From the NCBI RefSeq assembly GCF_018403745.1, contig NZ_BOVP01000007.1:32619-96618 (forward strand): 64,000 nucleotides of DNA. The letters run 5' to 3'. This document shows positions 48,094-58,335 of the stretch, in pieces. The notes under the pieces are model-generated. The model was not told the origin of the DNA. It did not search any database and saw only the letters and a program-made list of their open reading frames with translations. The position numbers were made by a program, and so were the translations under genes. The stretch's first letter is position 1. Every line of letters begins with the position of its first letter. The DNA is from Lactococcus formosensis (GTDB lineage Bacteria > Bacillota > Bacilli > Lactobacillales > Streptococcaceae).

Positions 48094-49035
48094 ATGAAAA
48101 AGAAAATATTAACGATAACTGCTTTACTCTTTATAGTAGTCAGTCTATCATCATGTGCCAACAATAATCATGAAACTCAGGAAGCAAACCAATCAAAAGT
48201 TGAAATTACAACACCTCAAGGTGAGAAGATAAAAGTTCCGAACAGTATCCAAAGAGTTGTGTCACTTTCACCAGCAGTGACACAAATAATTAATGATCTT
48301 GGACAAAAAGACAAACTTATTGCTGTAGATACTCAAAGCCCCAAGTATGTTAGTGGTTTGGAAAAAGTACAACAGACAGATCTGATGAACTTAGATTTCG
48401 AGAAAATAATGGCGCTTAAGCCAGAGCTTTTATTTGTAAGTGATTTGACTATGTTTCAATCGGAAGATAAAATCAAAAAACTGCAAGATAAAGGAACGGC
48501 AGTTGTTGTCCTGCCCACAGAAAAGAACTTTAAAGAAATTGAAAGTAATATTTGTCTTGTGGCAACAGCCTTAAATCAAAAAGAAAAAGGGGAACAACTT
48601 GCTGGTCAGATGGAGAAAGACATCACTGCTTTTAGAGAACAAGCAACACGAATAAGACAGAAGAAAAGAGTATTGTTTGAAATTGCGGCCTCACCAGAAA
48701 TTTATAGCATGGGGAAGGACACTTATGTCAATGAAATGATTGAAACGATTGGAGCTGAGAATGTTATGGCGAAAGAAACAGGAGCCATAAAAGTTTCAGA
48801 AGAAGCAGCAATCATGTCCAATCCAGATGTGATATTGACCAATGTAGAATATGTTCCAGATCCTATTCATGATATTCTTAAGATGAAAGGTTGGGAAGAA
48901 GTTAAAGCTGTAAAAAATAAAGCTGTGTATTCTATTGATAACGAAAGAAGTTCACTCCCTAATCAACATATAGTACAAGCAATGAGAGAAATGGCAAAAG
49001 CGGTATATCCTGATGAATTCAAAAATTTCAAATAA
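48094..49035 (+). CDS. btuF: ABC transporter substrate-binding lipoprotein, cobalamin (BtuF-like)
   Basis: 313 aa from the ATG at 48094, behind TGAGGAGA; the frame from 48052 lies in the riboswitch terminator. Lipoprotein signal MKKKILTITALLFIVVSLSSC with the lipobox LSSC. The mature part is a class III binding protein: RVVSLSPAVTQII, LKPELLFV, NPDVILT. Control by a B12 riboswitch identifies the ligand better than sequence alone. Confidence 0.85.
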   Translation: MKKKILTITALLFIVVSLSSCANNNHETQEANQSKVEITTPQGEKIKVPNSIQRVVSLSPAVTQIINDLGQKDKLIAVDTQSPKYVSGLEKVQQTDLMNLDFEKIMALKPELLFVSDLTMFQSEDKIKKLQDKGTAVVVLPTEKNFKEIESNICLVATALNQKEKGEQLAGQMEKDITAFREQATRIRQKKRVLFEIAASPEIYSMGKDTYVNEMIETIGAENVMAKETGAIKVSEEAAIMSNPDVILTNVEYVPDPIHDILKMKGWEEVKAVKNKAVYSIDNERSSLPNQHIVQAMREMAKAVYPDEFKNFK

Positions 49036-50032
49036 GAAGAGAGTGAGTCTTATTGTTCTACTTTTAGGACTTTCCTTACTCGCAATGTTTCTTAGTCTTC
49101 GTATAGGAAGTGCTCCGATATCAGTAGGCGATTTAGTGAATATTATGATGGGGAGAGGTGATAGGACCGCATCACTTTTACAAAGTATTCTTCTCGAAGT
49201 GCGCATGCCACGAATTTTACTTAGCTTTCTTGTTGGTTTGGCTTTAGGGGCTAGTGGAACAGTGATGCAGTCTCTTTTGCAAAATCCCTTAGCTTCGTCA
49301 TATACTTTAGGTGTCTCGTCAGGTGCTTCATTAGGTGCCTCAGCCGTGATGTTATTAGGTATTAATTTTATGAGTACATCAGTTATGATGAGTATTGGTG
49401 GCTTTTCTCTTGGCCTTTTGACAGTTTTTGTTGTTTTACTCTTTGCCCAACAATTTTCTCAAGCATTAGACAACCAGACGATCATCTTGGTAGGGATGGT
49501 ACTTTCATTGTTTATCAATTCTTTTTTAACTTTATTGATGACTTTTTCGCCAGATTATATGCAGCGCATTATTTTCTGGCAATTGGGCAGTTTTTCAGGA
49601 GCTTCTTGGGAAAATGTTAAGCTCTTATCCCTGACTTTTATCTTTAGTTTTTTGTGCTTGATTTACTTTCATCGAGAAATGGATATTTTGAGTTTTGGTG
49701 ATGTCTTTGCTCTGAGTCAGGGGGTGGAAGTCAAGCGTACGAAAATTATCTTAATTGGCTTATCAACTTTGCTTACAGGAGCTAGTGTAGCCTTGACGGG
49801 AGTGATTGGCTTTGTAGACTTGGTTGCGCCTCATGTCGCTCGACGAATGTTTGGTGCGACACATAGATGGGTTCTACCAAGCTCAGCACTTGTAGGAGGT
49901 TTGCTTTGTGTTCTTGCAGATACTGTAGCAAGAAGTATTCTCCAATCAAGAGAATTACCAATAGGAGCAGTAACAGCGCTAATTGGTGCACCGTTCTTTT
50001 GTTACATTTTCTTTAGAAAAGGACAAGTATGA
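49013..50032 (+). CDS. btuC: ABC transporter permease, FecCD/BtuC family
   Basis: 339 aa. Multi-spanning permease of the iron-siderophore/B12 family; GASGTVMQSLLQNPLASSYTLGVSSGAS is the typical N-terminal loop, with HRWVLPSSALVGG and C-terminal PIGAVTALIGAPFF. Overlaps btuF by 23 bases. The ATG at 49013 has no obvious ribosome-binding site; a GTG at 49043 is an alternative, and coupling to btuF may serve. Confidence 0.87.
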   Translation: MNSKISNKKRVSLIVLLLGLSLLAMFLSLRIGSAPISVGDLVNIMMGRGDRTASLLQSILLEVRMPRILLSFLVGLALGASGTVMQSLLQNPLASSYTLGVSSGASLGASAVMLLGINFMSTSVMMSIGGFSLGLLTVFVVLLFAQQFSQALDNQTIILVGMVLSLFINSFLTLLMTFSPDYMQRIIFWQLGSFSGASWENVKLLSLTFIFSFLCLIYFHREMDILSFGDVFALSQGVEVKRTKIILIGLSTLLTGASVALTGVIGFVDLVAPHVARRMFGATHRWVLPSSALVGGLLCVLADTVARSILQSRELPIGAVTALIGAPFFCYIFFRKGQV

Positions 50033-50033
50033 A

Positions 50034-50810
50034 ATGTTAAAAGTTGAAAATTTGAAAGTTGAGTATTCTGGGAAAGAAATCCTTTCTGATATTAATTTTT
50101 CTATCAGAGCAGGCGAAAGATTAGCGATTTTAGGTCCGAATGGTAGCGGTAAATCGACTCTACTGAAGAGTCTAGCTGGACTGCTAAAGTACCAAGGAAA
50201 AATTGAGATTAATAAACAATCTTTGTCCACACTAAAAAGAATTGAATTAGCTGAAAAAGTAGCCCTCTTATCTCAAAATACATCTGTATATTTCTCTTAC
50301 TCTGTCTATGAAACCTTGATGATGGGACTCTATACTCAGTTGAGGAAGCGATTTATGGCAGTAGCGCGTGCCCAGGATAAGGCTCGCTTAGCACAAGTGA
50401 TGACGGAACTTGATTTGGATAAGATAAAAGATCAGCAGCTGTCGACACTTTCTGGTGGTCAATTGCAGCGTGTTTTTTTTGCTCGGACATTGTTGCAGAA
50501 TCCACAGATTGTTTTACTGGATGAACCCAATAATCATTTGGATATCTATTACCAACTGGAAATGTTGCGTAATATTGACAAGTATTTTGCTCAAAATCAA
50601 ATCATTATTGCTGTTTTTCATGACATTAATTTAGCCCTGTCTTTTTCGGAAAATATTTTAGTTTTACATGAAGGAAGAACCTTAAAACAAGGAAAAGCAA
50701 AGAATGTCCTATCGAGAAGCTTTTTAGAGCAGCTCTACCAGACGGACGTTGTAGATTATATGCTTGAAAAAAATAAATTCTGGCAAGAGATGGACAAAAA
50801 ACACGAATAA
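50034..50810 (+). CDS. btuD: ABC transporter ATP-binding protein, FecE/BtuD family
   Basis: 258 aa from the ATG at 50034, behind AAAAGGACAA and one base after the permease stop; the frame from 49983 is in the permease. Walker A LGPNGSGKST, signature LSGGQLQRVFFAR, Walker B VLLDEPNNHLD (an N where T or S is usual), H-loop FHDINLA. Completes the importer. Confidence 0.88.
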   Translation: MLKVENLKVEYSGKEILSDINFSIRAGERLAILGPNGSGKSTLLKSLAGLLKYQGKIEINKQSLSTLKRIELAEKVALLSQNTSVYFSYSVYETLMMGLYTQLRKRFMAVARAQDKARLAQVMTELDLDKIKDQQLSTLSGGQLQRVFFARTLLQNPQIVLLDEPNNHLDIYYQLEMLRNIDKYFAQNQIIIAVFHDINLALSFSENILVLHEGRTLKQGKAKNVLSRSFLEQLYQTDVVDYMLEKNKFWQEMDKKHE

Positions 50811-50842
50811 AAATAGAAATTTTCGAGTGAAGAAAAAATCAT

Positions 50843-50876
50843 AAAAAAAGTGCAACATTGACGTTGCATTTTTTTA
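50843..50876 (+). terminator. btuFCD terminator
   Basis: AAAAGTGCAAC / GTTGCATTTTTTT hairpin. Confidence 0.85.
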
Positions 50877-50998
50877 TTGAGCGAAATGATGCACTTTGGC
50901 TTTAGTCATCATTTTTTCTTTTTTAGAAAAAGCCTTCTCACTAAAACGAAATTTTATCTACATATTATAACATATGTATAACAAAATAAAGACAGATA

Positions 50999-51027
50999 TT
51001 GAGGAAGAATCATAAATTTGCTATACT
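50999..51027 (+). promoter_or_regulatory. licD promoter
   Basis: TTGAGG (50999-51004), 17-bp spacer, TATACT (51022-51027) with TGC before it. Confidence 0.65.
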
Positions 51028-51070
51028 AAGGTGTTATATGGCTTATAATTGCGACTAAGGATATGGAAAA

Positions 51071-51904
51071 ATGAAAGAAATAACAAAAGAGGAGCAACGT
51101 GATGTTCAGCTAGGGCTCATGTCTTATATTGACAAAGTTTGTCGTGAACAAGATATAGAATACTCTATTAGTGCTGGGACATTGCTTGGTTCGGTGAAAT
51201 ATAAGGGGTATATTCCTTGGGATGATGATATCGATATGATGTTAACGCGTCCCAACTACGAGCGTTTAATGGAAGCGCTTATGCAAGGTTTACCTAAACA
51301 CTTTACACTTTTGTATTATAAGAACCATACCGCTTATCTCCCTTTTGCTAAATTATATGATAATCGTACTTATTTTGTAAGTGAATTAGATACTTTGAAT
51401 AAAGGGACTGGACTTTTTATTGATATTTTTCCTCTGGATAGTTTGCCTGAGGACAAAGTTGAAGGTGAACATTTCAAGAAAAAAGTCCGCACAGCAGTGA
51501 CTAAACTCGTTTCATCAGCACCGAGTGGACTTTCATATGCAAGTTCTGAGAAGCGTATTTATTTTTTTGCGAAATCTCTCCTATGGCTTCCTTACCATTT
51601 GCGTTATAAGGGACGTAGCCGTGTACTGGCTGAACGAGTTGATGTTTTGATGCAAAAATACAATGATGAAGAACATAAATTCTGTAATTTTGTGTGGTCG
51701 CCGCCAAAGAAAACAGCATATTTTGATAAAGGCATCTTTACAGAATATGAGGATATTGATTTTGAACATTTAAAGCTCAAGAAAATCAAAAATCATGACG
51801 TTTATTTGAGTGAACTCTATGGAGATTGGCGTAATCCTCCGAAAAAAAGAGCAGTACGTAACCACAGTTACTATCGATGGTATTGGAAAGATAAAAATGA
51901 CTAA
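51071..51904 (+). CDS. LicD-family phosphotransferase
   Basis: 277 aa. LicD enzymes attach phosphocholine or other phospho-groups to cell-surface glycans. The nucleotidyltransferase-like core is visible: AGTLLGSVKYKGYIPWDDDIDMM with the metal-binding DDDID. Ends in a basic tail. No membrane segment. It overlaps the next gene by 8 bases. The donor is unknown; no choline uptake or activation gene lies nearby. Confidence 0.88.
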   Translation: MKEITKEEQRDVQLGLMSYIDKVCREQDIEYSISAGTLLGSVKYKGYIPWDDDIDMMLTRPNYERLMEALMQGLPKHFTLLYYKNHTAYLPFAKLYDNRTYFVSELDTLNKGTGLFIDIFPLDSLPEDKVEGEHFKKKVRTAVTKLVSSAPSGLSYASSEKRIYFFAKSLLWLPYHLRYKGRSRVLAERVDVLMQKYNDEEHKFCNFVWSPPKKTAYFDKGIFTEYEDIDFEHLKLKKIKNHDVYLSELYGDWRNPPKKRAVRNHSYYRWYWKDKND

Positions 51905-52847
51905 AACAGCTGTACTTGTCGCCACTTACAATGGCGAAAAAATATTACAAAAACAATTGGATACGATTCGGGAGCAGGAACTGAAGCCCGATTTTGTTCT
52001 TTTTAGAGATGATCGCTCGACAGATAATACTGTGGCGTTTTTAAAGGATTATATTGCAAAATATAATTTGGAAAATTGGATCATTAAAATTAATGATGTG
52101 AATATTGGTTGGCGTCTAAACTTTCGTCAGCTTTTAGTCGATACTTTAAATTACGATATTGATATAGCTTTCTTTTCTGACCAGGATAATATTTGGCATC
52201 TGGATAAAAATCTTCGACAGGTCAGGGTCATGGAAGAGCATCCTGAAATGGAGCTACTTTCAGCAGATATAGAGGTAAAAAAAGTTTCCGAAGATGTGGC
52301 AGATTTGCCGCGTTGGTTTACATATTTTAAGTTTGATCAGAATCAAGAATTTTCAAAGTACCCACTTCGTTTTGGCTATTCTTCTTATCGTGTTGGCTGG
52401 GTAGTTGGTATGCGTCGAAAATTTATTGCTGATATTGTAAAATATTGGAAACCCGAATATAATATTACCCATGATGTACTCGTTGCCGCTCTATCAAGCT
52501 TAACCGAGACGGGCTATAATTTGAACCATGTGGTAGGTACACATTTACTACATGATAGTAATGCTACGGGAGATAGGCTTTTAACTGTACATTCCCCCAA
52601 GCAAGTACATGTGGATGAACTCTATAAGTTTGTCGGATTCTATGATGTAATGTATCATGTCTTGCAAGAACGGGGTTCGAACCATGCACCACGAGTAAAG
52701 GCTTATTATGATTTTTATGTTAAGCGTCATTCAATGGCACGCGATAATAAATTCTGGAGTGTATTAATGCAGATTGTTAAAGATTGGAACTATTATGATG
52801 GAATGAGCGGCCGTCTACGTGATATTTTATTTGCTTTTAAGAGATAG
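51897..52847 (+). CDS. Family 2 glycosyltransferase
   Basis: 316 aa from the ATG at 51897, inside the end of licD; upstream frame unsupported. GT-A fold: VLVATYNGEKILQKQLDTI, RDDRSTDNT, and FFSDQDNIWHLDKN holding the DxD-like metal site. It is of the rhamnosyl/galactosyl transferase type used in rhamnan and capsule synthesis; sugar unknown. Confidence 0.87.
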   Translation: MTKTAVLVATYNGEKILQKQLDTIREQELKPDFVLFRDDRSTDNTVAFLKDYIAKYNLENWIIKINDVNIGWRLNFRQLLVDTLNYDIDIAFFSDQDNIWHLDKNLRQVRVMEEHPEMELLSADIEVKKVSEDVADLPRWFTYFKFDQNQEFSKYPLRFGYSSYRVGWVVGMRRKFIADIVKYWKPEYNITHDVLVAALSSLTETGYNLNHVVGTHLLHDSNATGDRLLTVHSPKQVHVDELYKFVGFYDVMYHVLQERGSNHAPRVKAYYDFYVKRHSMARDNKFWSVLMQIVKDWNYYDGMSGRLRDILFAFKR

Positions 52848-52861
52848 TGTGAGGTAGGGAA

Positions 52862-54115
52862 GTGTATGATCATTACGTAGAGCAACACATTGCTCATCAT
52901 TTAGAATCTCAGGACGATGAATATTATAAATTTGGTTATCGTATTTTTGGACCTTATCTCTTTGGGATGAGTGCTTGGCTTTACCAGGAAATAACAAAAC
53001 AGGATTTAAAAAGAGTTCTTTTTTTGGCACGTGACGGATATATGGTTAAAGAAGCATTTGATTTACTTTTTGAAGGAAGTGAATTTGAGGGGAAACGTGT
53101 TGAAAGCAGTTATATTTATGCTTCTCGTCGTAGTTTTGCCGTTCCAGCCTTGACCGAATGTCAGAATGTGGAAGAAATTTTCACCAAGTACCCTTATCTA
53201 AAAACAAGTTTTGGTAAAACTTTAAAAAAGTTAGGCTTAAATACTAAAGACGTAAAAAAATTTCCACAATCACTGCTTGATACAGTATTTAATAATTCGC
53301 AAGATCTTTTGGATCATCCTGAAGCGCGTGCAGCACTAGAGAAAGTTTTCCCCAATATTTTACAGAACAGTCATCAAGAAGCGAAATTGCTCCAAGAATA
53401 TTTTAAGCAAGAAAAGATACAAGGTGATATTGCGATTTTTGATATAGGATGGCATGGAACCTTACAAAAAGCTCTTTTTTCCTTAAAAGAAAAATTAAAT
53501 ATAAGCAGCATAAGAGGTTATTATACAGGGATTTTACCCAAAGTAAAGACAGATTCCTTGAAAAAGAGTCAAGGCTATCTTTTTGATAGTAATCATAATC
53601 AAGCATACTATAAGTTTATGGGTTTGAACTTTCCAATTTTTGAGCGGCTTTTCCAGCCTCAAGAAGGTTCTTGTATAGGGTTTAAAAAAGAAGGAAATCG
53701 AATTTATCCTAAGTTAGAAAGCTTCTTTCATGAGAAAGTGAACGAGGATCTGGCTGATCTCTTAGCAATACAGACTGGTGCTTTGGCATTTGTAAAAAAT
53801 TTTTCAGAAGAGTTACCATCAGACAGTCCTTACTGGCATGAGAAAGATTCTAACTTTTGGTTTAGTGGCTTTGAACAAACAATAAAAAACCCAATACTAT
53901 CAGAGGTAAAAGCATTGGGAAACTTAACTTTTGAAAATGAAGGGGATCTTTATTATTTAGCCGCGCCTCAAAAACATATCACATATATATTAAAACCGCA
54001 TCAGTTTATGCGAGATTTTCATAAGAGTTGGAAGGTAGGTTTTCTCAAAAGTCTTTTTAAAATCCCATTGCCTTATTATGCGTTTCTAAAGAAGCTTTAT
54101 AAATTAGATATTTGA
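52862..54115 (+). CDS. HAD-like polysaccharide-locus protein (COG5610-like)
   Basis: 417 aa. GTG start behind GAGGTAGGGAA. N-terminal RVLFLARDGYMVKEAFDLLF and SYIYASRRSFAVPAL, and central GDIAIFDIGWHGTLQKAL, are typical of predicted HAD-superfamily hydrolases found in polysaccharide clusters. No membrane segment. The reaction is not known; context suggests action on a sugar-phosphate or glycan intermediate. Confidence 0.68.
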   Translation: MYDHYVEQHIAHHLESQDDEYYKFGYRIFGPYLFGMSAWLYQEITKQDLKRVLFLARDGYMVKEAFDLLFEGSEFEGKRVESSYIYASRRSFAVPALTECQNVEEIFTKYPYLKTSFGKTLKKLGLNTKDVKKFPQSLLDTVFNNSQDLLDHPEARAALEKVFPNILQNSHQEAKLLQEYFKQEKIQGDIAIFDIGWHGTLQKALFSLKEKLNISSIRGYYTGILPKVKTDSLKKSQGYLFDSNHNQAYYKFMGLNFPIFERLFQPQEGSCIGFKKEGNRIYPKLESFFHEKVNEDLADLLAIQTGALAFVKNFSEELPSDSPYWHEKDSNFWFSGFEQTIKNPILSEVKALGNLTFENEGDLYYLAAPQKHITYILKPHQFMRDFHKSWKVGFLKSLFKIPLPYYAFLKKLYKLDI

Positions 54116-54123
54116 AGTCCTTA

Positions 54124-54165
54124 ATAATAAAAATCATATCTAATATAGATATGATTTTTATTATT
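54124..54165. terminator. Bidirectional terminator
   Basis: AATAATAAAAATCATATCTA / AGATATGATTTTTATTATT stem between two convergent genes; its end overlaps the flippase stop. Confidence 0.88.
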
Positions 54166-55685
54166 TATGTACGCTTGACTATACGATAGAGAAGCGACTT
54201 GAAATATTGGAATTCAGAAGTTCGGTGATAGATAAAAAGGAGAAGTCCATTTGGTAAAATCAGAGCCAAAAAGATGCTAGCCATTAGATTCAACCAATTA
54301 TTATGTATTTGATTTAACAGTAAAGTAGAGGCACCACTTAAGAGTAATATGCCGCCAAAAATAGCAAGATATTTAAGCTGCTCAATAATATAAACCGAAA
54401 TTGGTCGCTCAAAAAGTGGCGAATAGATATATTTAGGGAAACTATAACCATAGAGGATTAGAGTACTTAAGAAGGTGCCGAGAAGTACCCCAGTGAGCCC
54501 CATAAAAGTGACAAAGAGCAAGGAAAGTCCAAGATTCAGTACCGCGCCGATAACCGGAATATGCCGATTTTCATAGAAAATGCCAGAAGCATCTTGAAAA
54601 AGGCGAATCGGTTTACGCATCCCTAACACATAGAAATTCAAAACTATCATGAGTAAAACAGGGAAGCTCAAAGTGAACTTATCGCCAAGCCATACCGCGA
54701 TAAAAGCTTGCATTGCGAGTAAGATAGCAGAAGAAACGCTTGAAAAAATCCAAAAAGTAGCAAAGCTGAGATTTTTATAAACTTCAAAAGACTTTTCAGT
54801 GTTTTTCTCCGTGAGGAGATTACCAATGCTAGCAGTTAAACCACCGAGAGCTGCCATAAGCAGCCCAGAGATGTTCCCAGTAATTAAGCTATAGTTAGAG
54901 TATAGTCCCATTGTCGTTAACCCAAGAAATTTGGTGATAACGAGACTATCCGAACCCATAACGACAAATGTTCCGATATTATGATAGAACATGCCGTAAA
55001 TCTGCTTTTTGAAACGCTGCAAAATTTCTGGATCTAACTTTCGAATTTCTTTTTCTTTAAGCCAAGGATAACGCTTATCTGCATAGGCTTGAATAAAAAG
55101 ATTTTCGATAATGGAAAGAAGGAGCGCAGAAATAAGATAAAGGGCAAAACTTTTGAAAGCGAAGAGGACAATAATATAAGCAATATTGACGATCAAGGTA
55201 TAAAGCGTGTCAAAGATATTGACAACATAGTTTTTTTGATCCGCATATAAAATACTGCGCTTATAGCTGAAAAGATATCCTGCAACACTATTAGCTAAAA
55301 AGAGGAGGTAAATGATAAAGATATTATCATGAATGCCTTGATAAGAGCTAAAAAAGTTTAGGAAGGGAAGGAGAAGCAAGCCTAAAAGCGTCACAATCGC
55401 AGCGACCATACGATAAGCAGTGCGATAAAAGTTCATCAGGGATTTCATGGTTTCAATATCTTTTTCAGCAATGTAGCGGTACATATTGAATACGATGGCA
55501 CTACCAATACCCAACTCTGCGATAGAAAGCATAGAGAGGATGCTGGTAAAGAGGCCATTGAGACCTTGATAACTAATTCCTAGGGTATAGATAAAAACAG
55601 TTCGGGTGACAAATCCCAGAATCATCCCAATAATTTTTTGAATTATTGTCAAAGATGAATTTCGTAATGAATTAACGACTCGCAT
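54165..55685 (-). CDS. Polysaccharide flippase (Wzx/MOP family)
   Basis: 506 aa, about 12-14 hydrophobic segments. Flips lipid-linked glycans. N-terminal pattern RVVNSLRNSSLTIIQKIIGMI and RTVFIYTLGISYQGLNGL is typical of the polysaccharide-transport branch. It is convergent with licD-GT-HAD, whose product it might export or modify. Confidence 0.88.
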   Translation of the reverse strand: MRVVNSLRNSSLTIIQKIIGMILGFVTRTVFIYTLGISYQGLNGLFTSILSMLSIAELGIGSAIVFNMYRYIAEKDIETMKSLMNFYRTAYRMVAAIVTLLGLLLLPFLNFFSSYQGIHDNIFIIYLLFLANSVAGYLFSYKRSILYADQKNYVVNIFDTLYTLIVNIAYIIVLFAFKSFALYLISALLLSIIENLFIQAYADKRYPWLKEKEIRKLDPEILQRFKKQIYGMFYHNIGTFVVMGSDSLVITKFLGLTTMGLYSNYSLITGNISGLLMAALGGLTASIGNLLTEKNTEKSFEVYKNLSFATFWIFSSVSSAILLAMQAFIAVWLGDKFTLSFPVLLMIVLNFYVLGMRKPIRLFQDASGIFYENRHIPVIGAVLNLGLSLLFVTFMGLTGVLLGTFLSTLILYGYSFPKYIYSPLFERPISVYIIEQLKYLAIFGGILLLSGASTLLLNQIHNNWLNLMASIFLALILPNGLLLFIYHRTSEFQYFKSLLYRIVKRT

Positions 55686-55992
55686 CGACGTTTCCTTTTC
55701 AGTTGAGTTTTTAAAATTACTCTTATTATAGCACGATTTAGGGGACTCTTTATTTTAAGAAAGACGAATGAGAAAATGTGCGAAGATAACAGAAAAAGTG
55801 AACGTTTTCTTTTTGAAAGTATTACCGCTTAAAACCGTTATAGATTGCTCTTATGAAGCTTTTTTTATCATTGAAAATATAGTATAATGAGCACAGTGCT
55901 CTTCTATACAAAAATGAGTTTACTTGTGAAAAAGAAAATTGATTTTTGGATAGAAATGAGAAGCACAGAAATTTCGAAAAGTGGGAGAAAAC
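55686..55992 (+). promoter_or_regulatory. Flippase-pnp intergenic region and pnp promoter
   Basis: -10 TATAAT at 55883-55888; -35 is unclear. The palindrome GAGCACAGTGCTC (55889-55901) covers the predicted start (about 55895), giving a leader near 98 nt. A 32-codon ORF from 55914 runs into pnp in another frame and has no ribosome-binding site. Nothing clear in 55700-55860. Confidence 0.55.
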
Positions 55993-58272
55993 ATGACAAA
56001 AGAAACATTTAAAATGAATTTTGCAGGACGCGAACTTGTTGTTGAAACAGGCCAGGTTGCCAAGCAAGCTAATGGTGCAGTCGTCGTTCGTTATGGAGAC
56101 ACAACCATACTTACTGCAGCGACTATGTCGAAAAAAATGGCGAATGGTGATTTTTTCCCTTTGCAGGTTAATTACGAAGAAAAAATGTATGCTGCTGGAA
56201 AATTCCCAGGGGGCTTTAATAAGCGTGAAGCACGACCATCAACTTATGCTACCTTGACCGCTCGTTTAATCGATCGCCCTATACGTCCGATGTTTGCTGA
56301 GGGTTTTCGAAATGAAGTGCAAGTAATCAACACTGTACTCTCTTATGACGAGGATGCGAGTGGACGAATGGCAGCGATGTTTGGAAGTTCCTTAGCACTA
56401 GCCATTTCAGATATCCCTTTTGATGGTCCGATTGCGGGTGTTGAAGTGGGGTATGTAGATGGAGAAATCGTCATTAATCCAGATGTTGCACAGATGCAGA
56501 GGTCTGATTTGGATCTTGCTGTTGCTGGAAATATCGATGCGATTAACATGGTTGAGTCAGGTGCAAAAGAACTATCAGAAACAATCATGCTTGAGGCTTT
56601 GCTTGCAGGGCATGAAGCGGTCAAAGAATTGATTGCTTTCCAAAATGAAATTGTAGCTAAAGTAGGTAAGAACAAAGCGGAAGTTGAACTTTTACGTGTT
56701 GATGAAACCCTAAAAGCTCAAATTATTGCAGATTATAATAAAGATCTGCAGGCTGCTGTCCAAGTGGAAGAAAAGCTTGCGCGTGAATCGGCCACTCAAG
56801 CCGTTAAAGATCGTGTCAAATCAGAATATGAAACAACCTATGCTGATCATGAAGAATTTGAACGAATTATGCGAGATGTTGCTGAAATTCTGGAAGGAAT
56901 GGAACATACAGAAGTACGTCGACTGATCACAGAAGATAAAATCCGTCCTGATGGTCGTAAAGTTGATGAAATTCGTCCATTAGAAGCCGAAATTGATTTT
57001 ACACCAAATACAATTACACATGGTTCAGCTCTCTTTACACGAGGACAAACGCAAGCCCTGTCAACTTTGACTTTGGCCCCGATGGGTGAAGCACAAGTTA
57101 TTGATGGCTTAGACATTGAATATAAAAAACGTTTTATGCATCATTACAATTTTCCGCAGTATTCAGTTGGAGAAACTGGACGTTATGGTGCTCCAGGTCG
57201 TCGCGAAATAGGACATGGGGCACTTGGTGAACGTGCACTTGAGCAAGTTATGCCCTCGCTAGAAGAATTTCCTTATGCTGTCCGTTTGGTTGCGGAAGTA
57301 CTGGAGTCAAATGGCTCTTCATCTCAAGCTTCGATTTGTGCAGGCACCTTAGCTTTGATGGCTGGTGGAGTACCCATCAAAGCACCTGTAGCTGGAATTG
57401 CTATGGGCTTAATCTCAGATGGTTCCAACTATACTATTTTGACAGATATCCAAGGTTTGGAAGACCACTTTGGCGATATGGATTTTAAAGTTGCAGGTAC
57501 ACGAGAGGGAATTACTGCTCTACAAATGGACATCAAAATTTCAGGAATAACCGCCGAAATTTTGGCAGAAGCACTTGCACAAGCAAAACGTGCGCGCTTT
57601 GAAATATTAGATGTAATTGAAGCAACAATTTCAGAACCCCGTCCAAATCTTGCGCCATCAGCGCCTAAAATTGATACGATTAAAATTGATACGGACAAGA
57701 TTAAAGTTGTTATTGGTAAGGGTGGCGAAACGATCGACAAAATCATCGAAGAAACAGGAGTCAAAATTGACATCGATGAAGACGGACTTTGTTCAATCTT
57801 TTCACCTGATCAGGCAGCTATTGACCGTGCGAAAGAAATCATTACAGAATTGGTCCGCGAAGCTAAGGTGGGTGATGTATATGAGGCCAAGGTAGTGAGG
57901 ATTGAGAAATTTGGAGCATTTGTCCATCTTTTTGGCCATACTGATGCAATGGTGCATATTTCAGAACTTGCGTGGGGACGTACCAACAAAGTTGAAGATG
58001 CGTTACATATCGGCGATGTTATTAAGGTCAAAATTATAAAAGTTGACGACAAAGGTCGTGTCGATGCATCAGTACGTGCTCTGGTAGAGAAACCGGAAGG
58101 CTATGTGGAACCTGAACATAAAACACGTGAACGCCGCAATGGAAATAATGGAAACGGTTCGCGTGGCTATCAGAAAGAAAAACCGTCTGGTCCTAAGTTT
58201 GAACGTCGTGAGCGCAAAGCTCCAGTCATAGATGAAGAGTTTCCAGAATTATCAACAACTCGACCTGAATGA
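55993..58272 (+). CDS. pnp: Polynucleotide phosphorylase
   Basis: 759 aa from the ATG at 55993, behind GTGGGAGAA. 3'-5' phosphorolytic exoribonuclease of the degradosome. Two RNase PH domains (about 5-230 and 310-545: [27 protein letters not shown]), KH domain ([14 protein letters not shown]) and S1 domain ([19 protein letters not shown]), then a charged Arg/Gly/Asn-rich tail. All expected parts are present. It partners with RNase Y (rny in this window). Confidence 0.97.
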   Translation: MTKETFKMNFAGRELVVETGQVAKQANGAVVVRYGDTTILTAATMSKKMANGDFFPLQVNYEEKMYAAGKFPGGFNKREARPSTYATLTARLIDRPIRPMFAEGFRNEVQVINTVLSYDEDASGRMAAMFGSSLALAISDIPFDGPIAGVEVGYVDGEIVINPDVAQMQRSDLDLAVAGNIDAINMVESGAKELSETIMLEALLAGHEAVKELIAFQNEIVAKVGKNKAEVELLRVDETLKAQIIADYNKDLQAAVQVEEKLARESATQAVKDRVKSEYETTYADHEEFERIMRDVAEILEGMEHTEVRRLITEDKIRPDGRKVDEIRPLEAEIDFTPNTITHGSALFTRGQTQALSTLTLAPMGEAQVIDGLDIEYKKRFMHHYNFPQYSVGETGRYGAPGRREIGHGALGERALEQVMPSLEEFPYAVRLVAEVLESNGSSSQASICAGTLALMAGGVPIKAPVAGIAMGLISDGSNYTILTDIQGLEDHFGDMDFKVAGTREGITALQMDIKISGITAEILAEALAQAKRARFEILDVIEATISEPRPNLAPSAPKIDTIKIDTDKIKVVIGKGGETIDKIIEETGVKIDIDEDGLCSIFSPDQAAIDRAKEIITELVREAKVGDVYEAKVVRIEKFGAFVHLFGHTDAMVHISELAWGRTNKVEDALHIGDVIKVKIIKVDDKGRVDASVRALVEKPEGYVEPEHKTRERRNGNNGNGSRGYQKEKPSGPKFERRERKAPVIDEEFPELSTTRPE

Positions 58273-58281
58273 TAAAAAGGA

Positions 58282-58308
58282 GGAAGGCGCAGTGTAATGC
58301 GCTTTTCC
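58282..58308 (+). terminator. pnp terminator (weak)
   Basis: GGAAGGCGCA / TGCGCTTTTCC stem; the T-run is short (TTTT). Confidence 0.6.
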
Positions 58309-58318
58309 TATAGATTTT

Positions 58319-58327
58319 TGCTATAAT
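58319..58327 (+). promoter_or_regulatory. Extended -10 at cysE start
   Basis: TGCTATAAT (TATAAT 58322-58327). The predicted start (58334) is two bases before the ATG at 58336, leaving almost no leader. No Shine-Dalgarno. Confidence 0.55.
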
Positions 58328-58335
58328 AAATGAAT

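Noticed and set aside
55914..56012. 32-codon ORF overlapping the pnp start
   Set aside because: No ribosome-binding site, and the frame simply runs across the true start.
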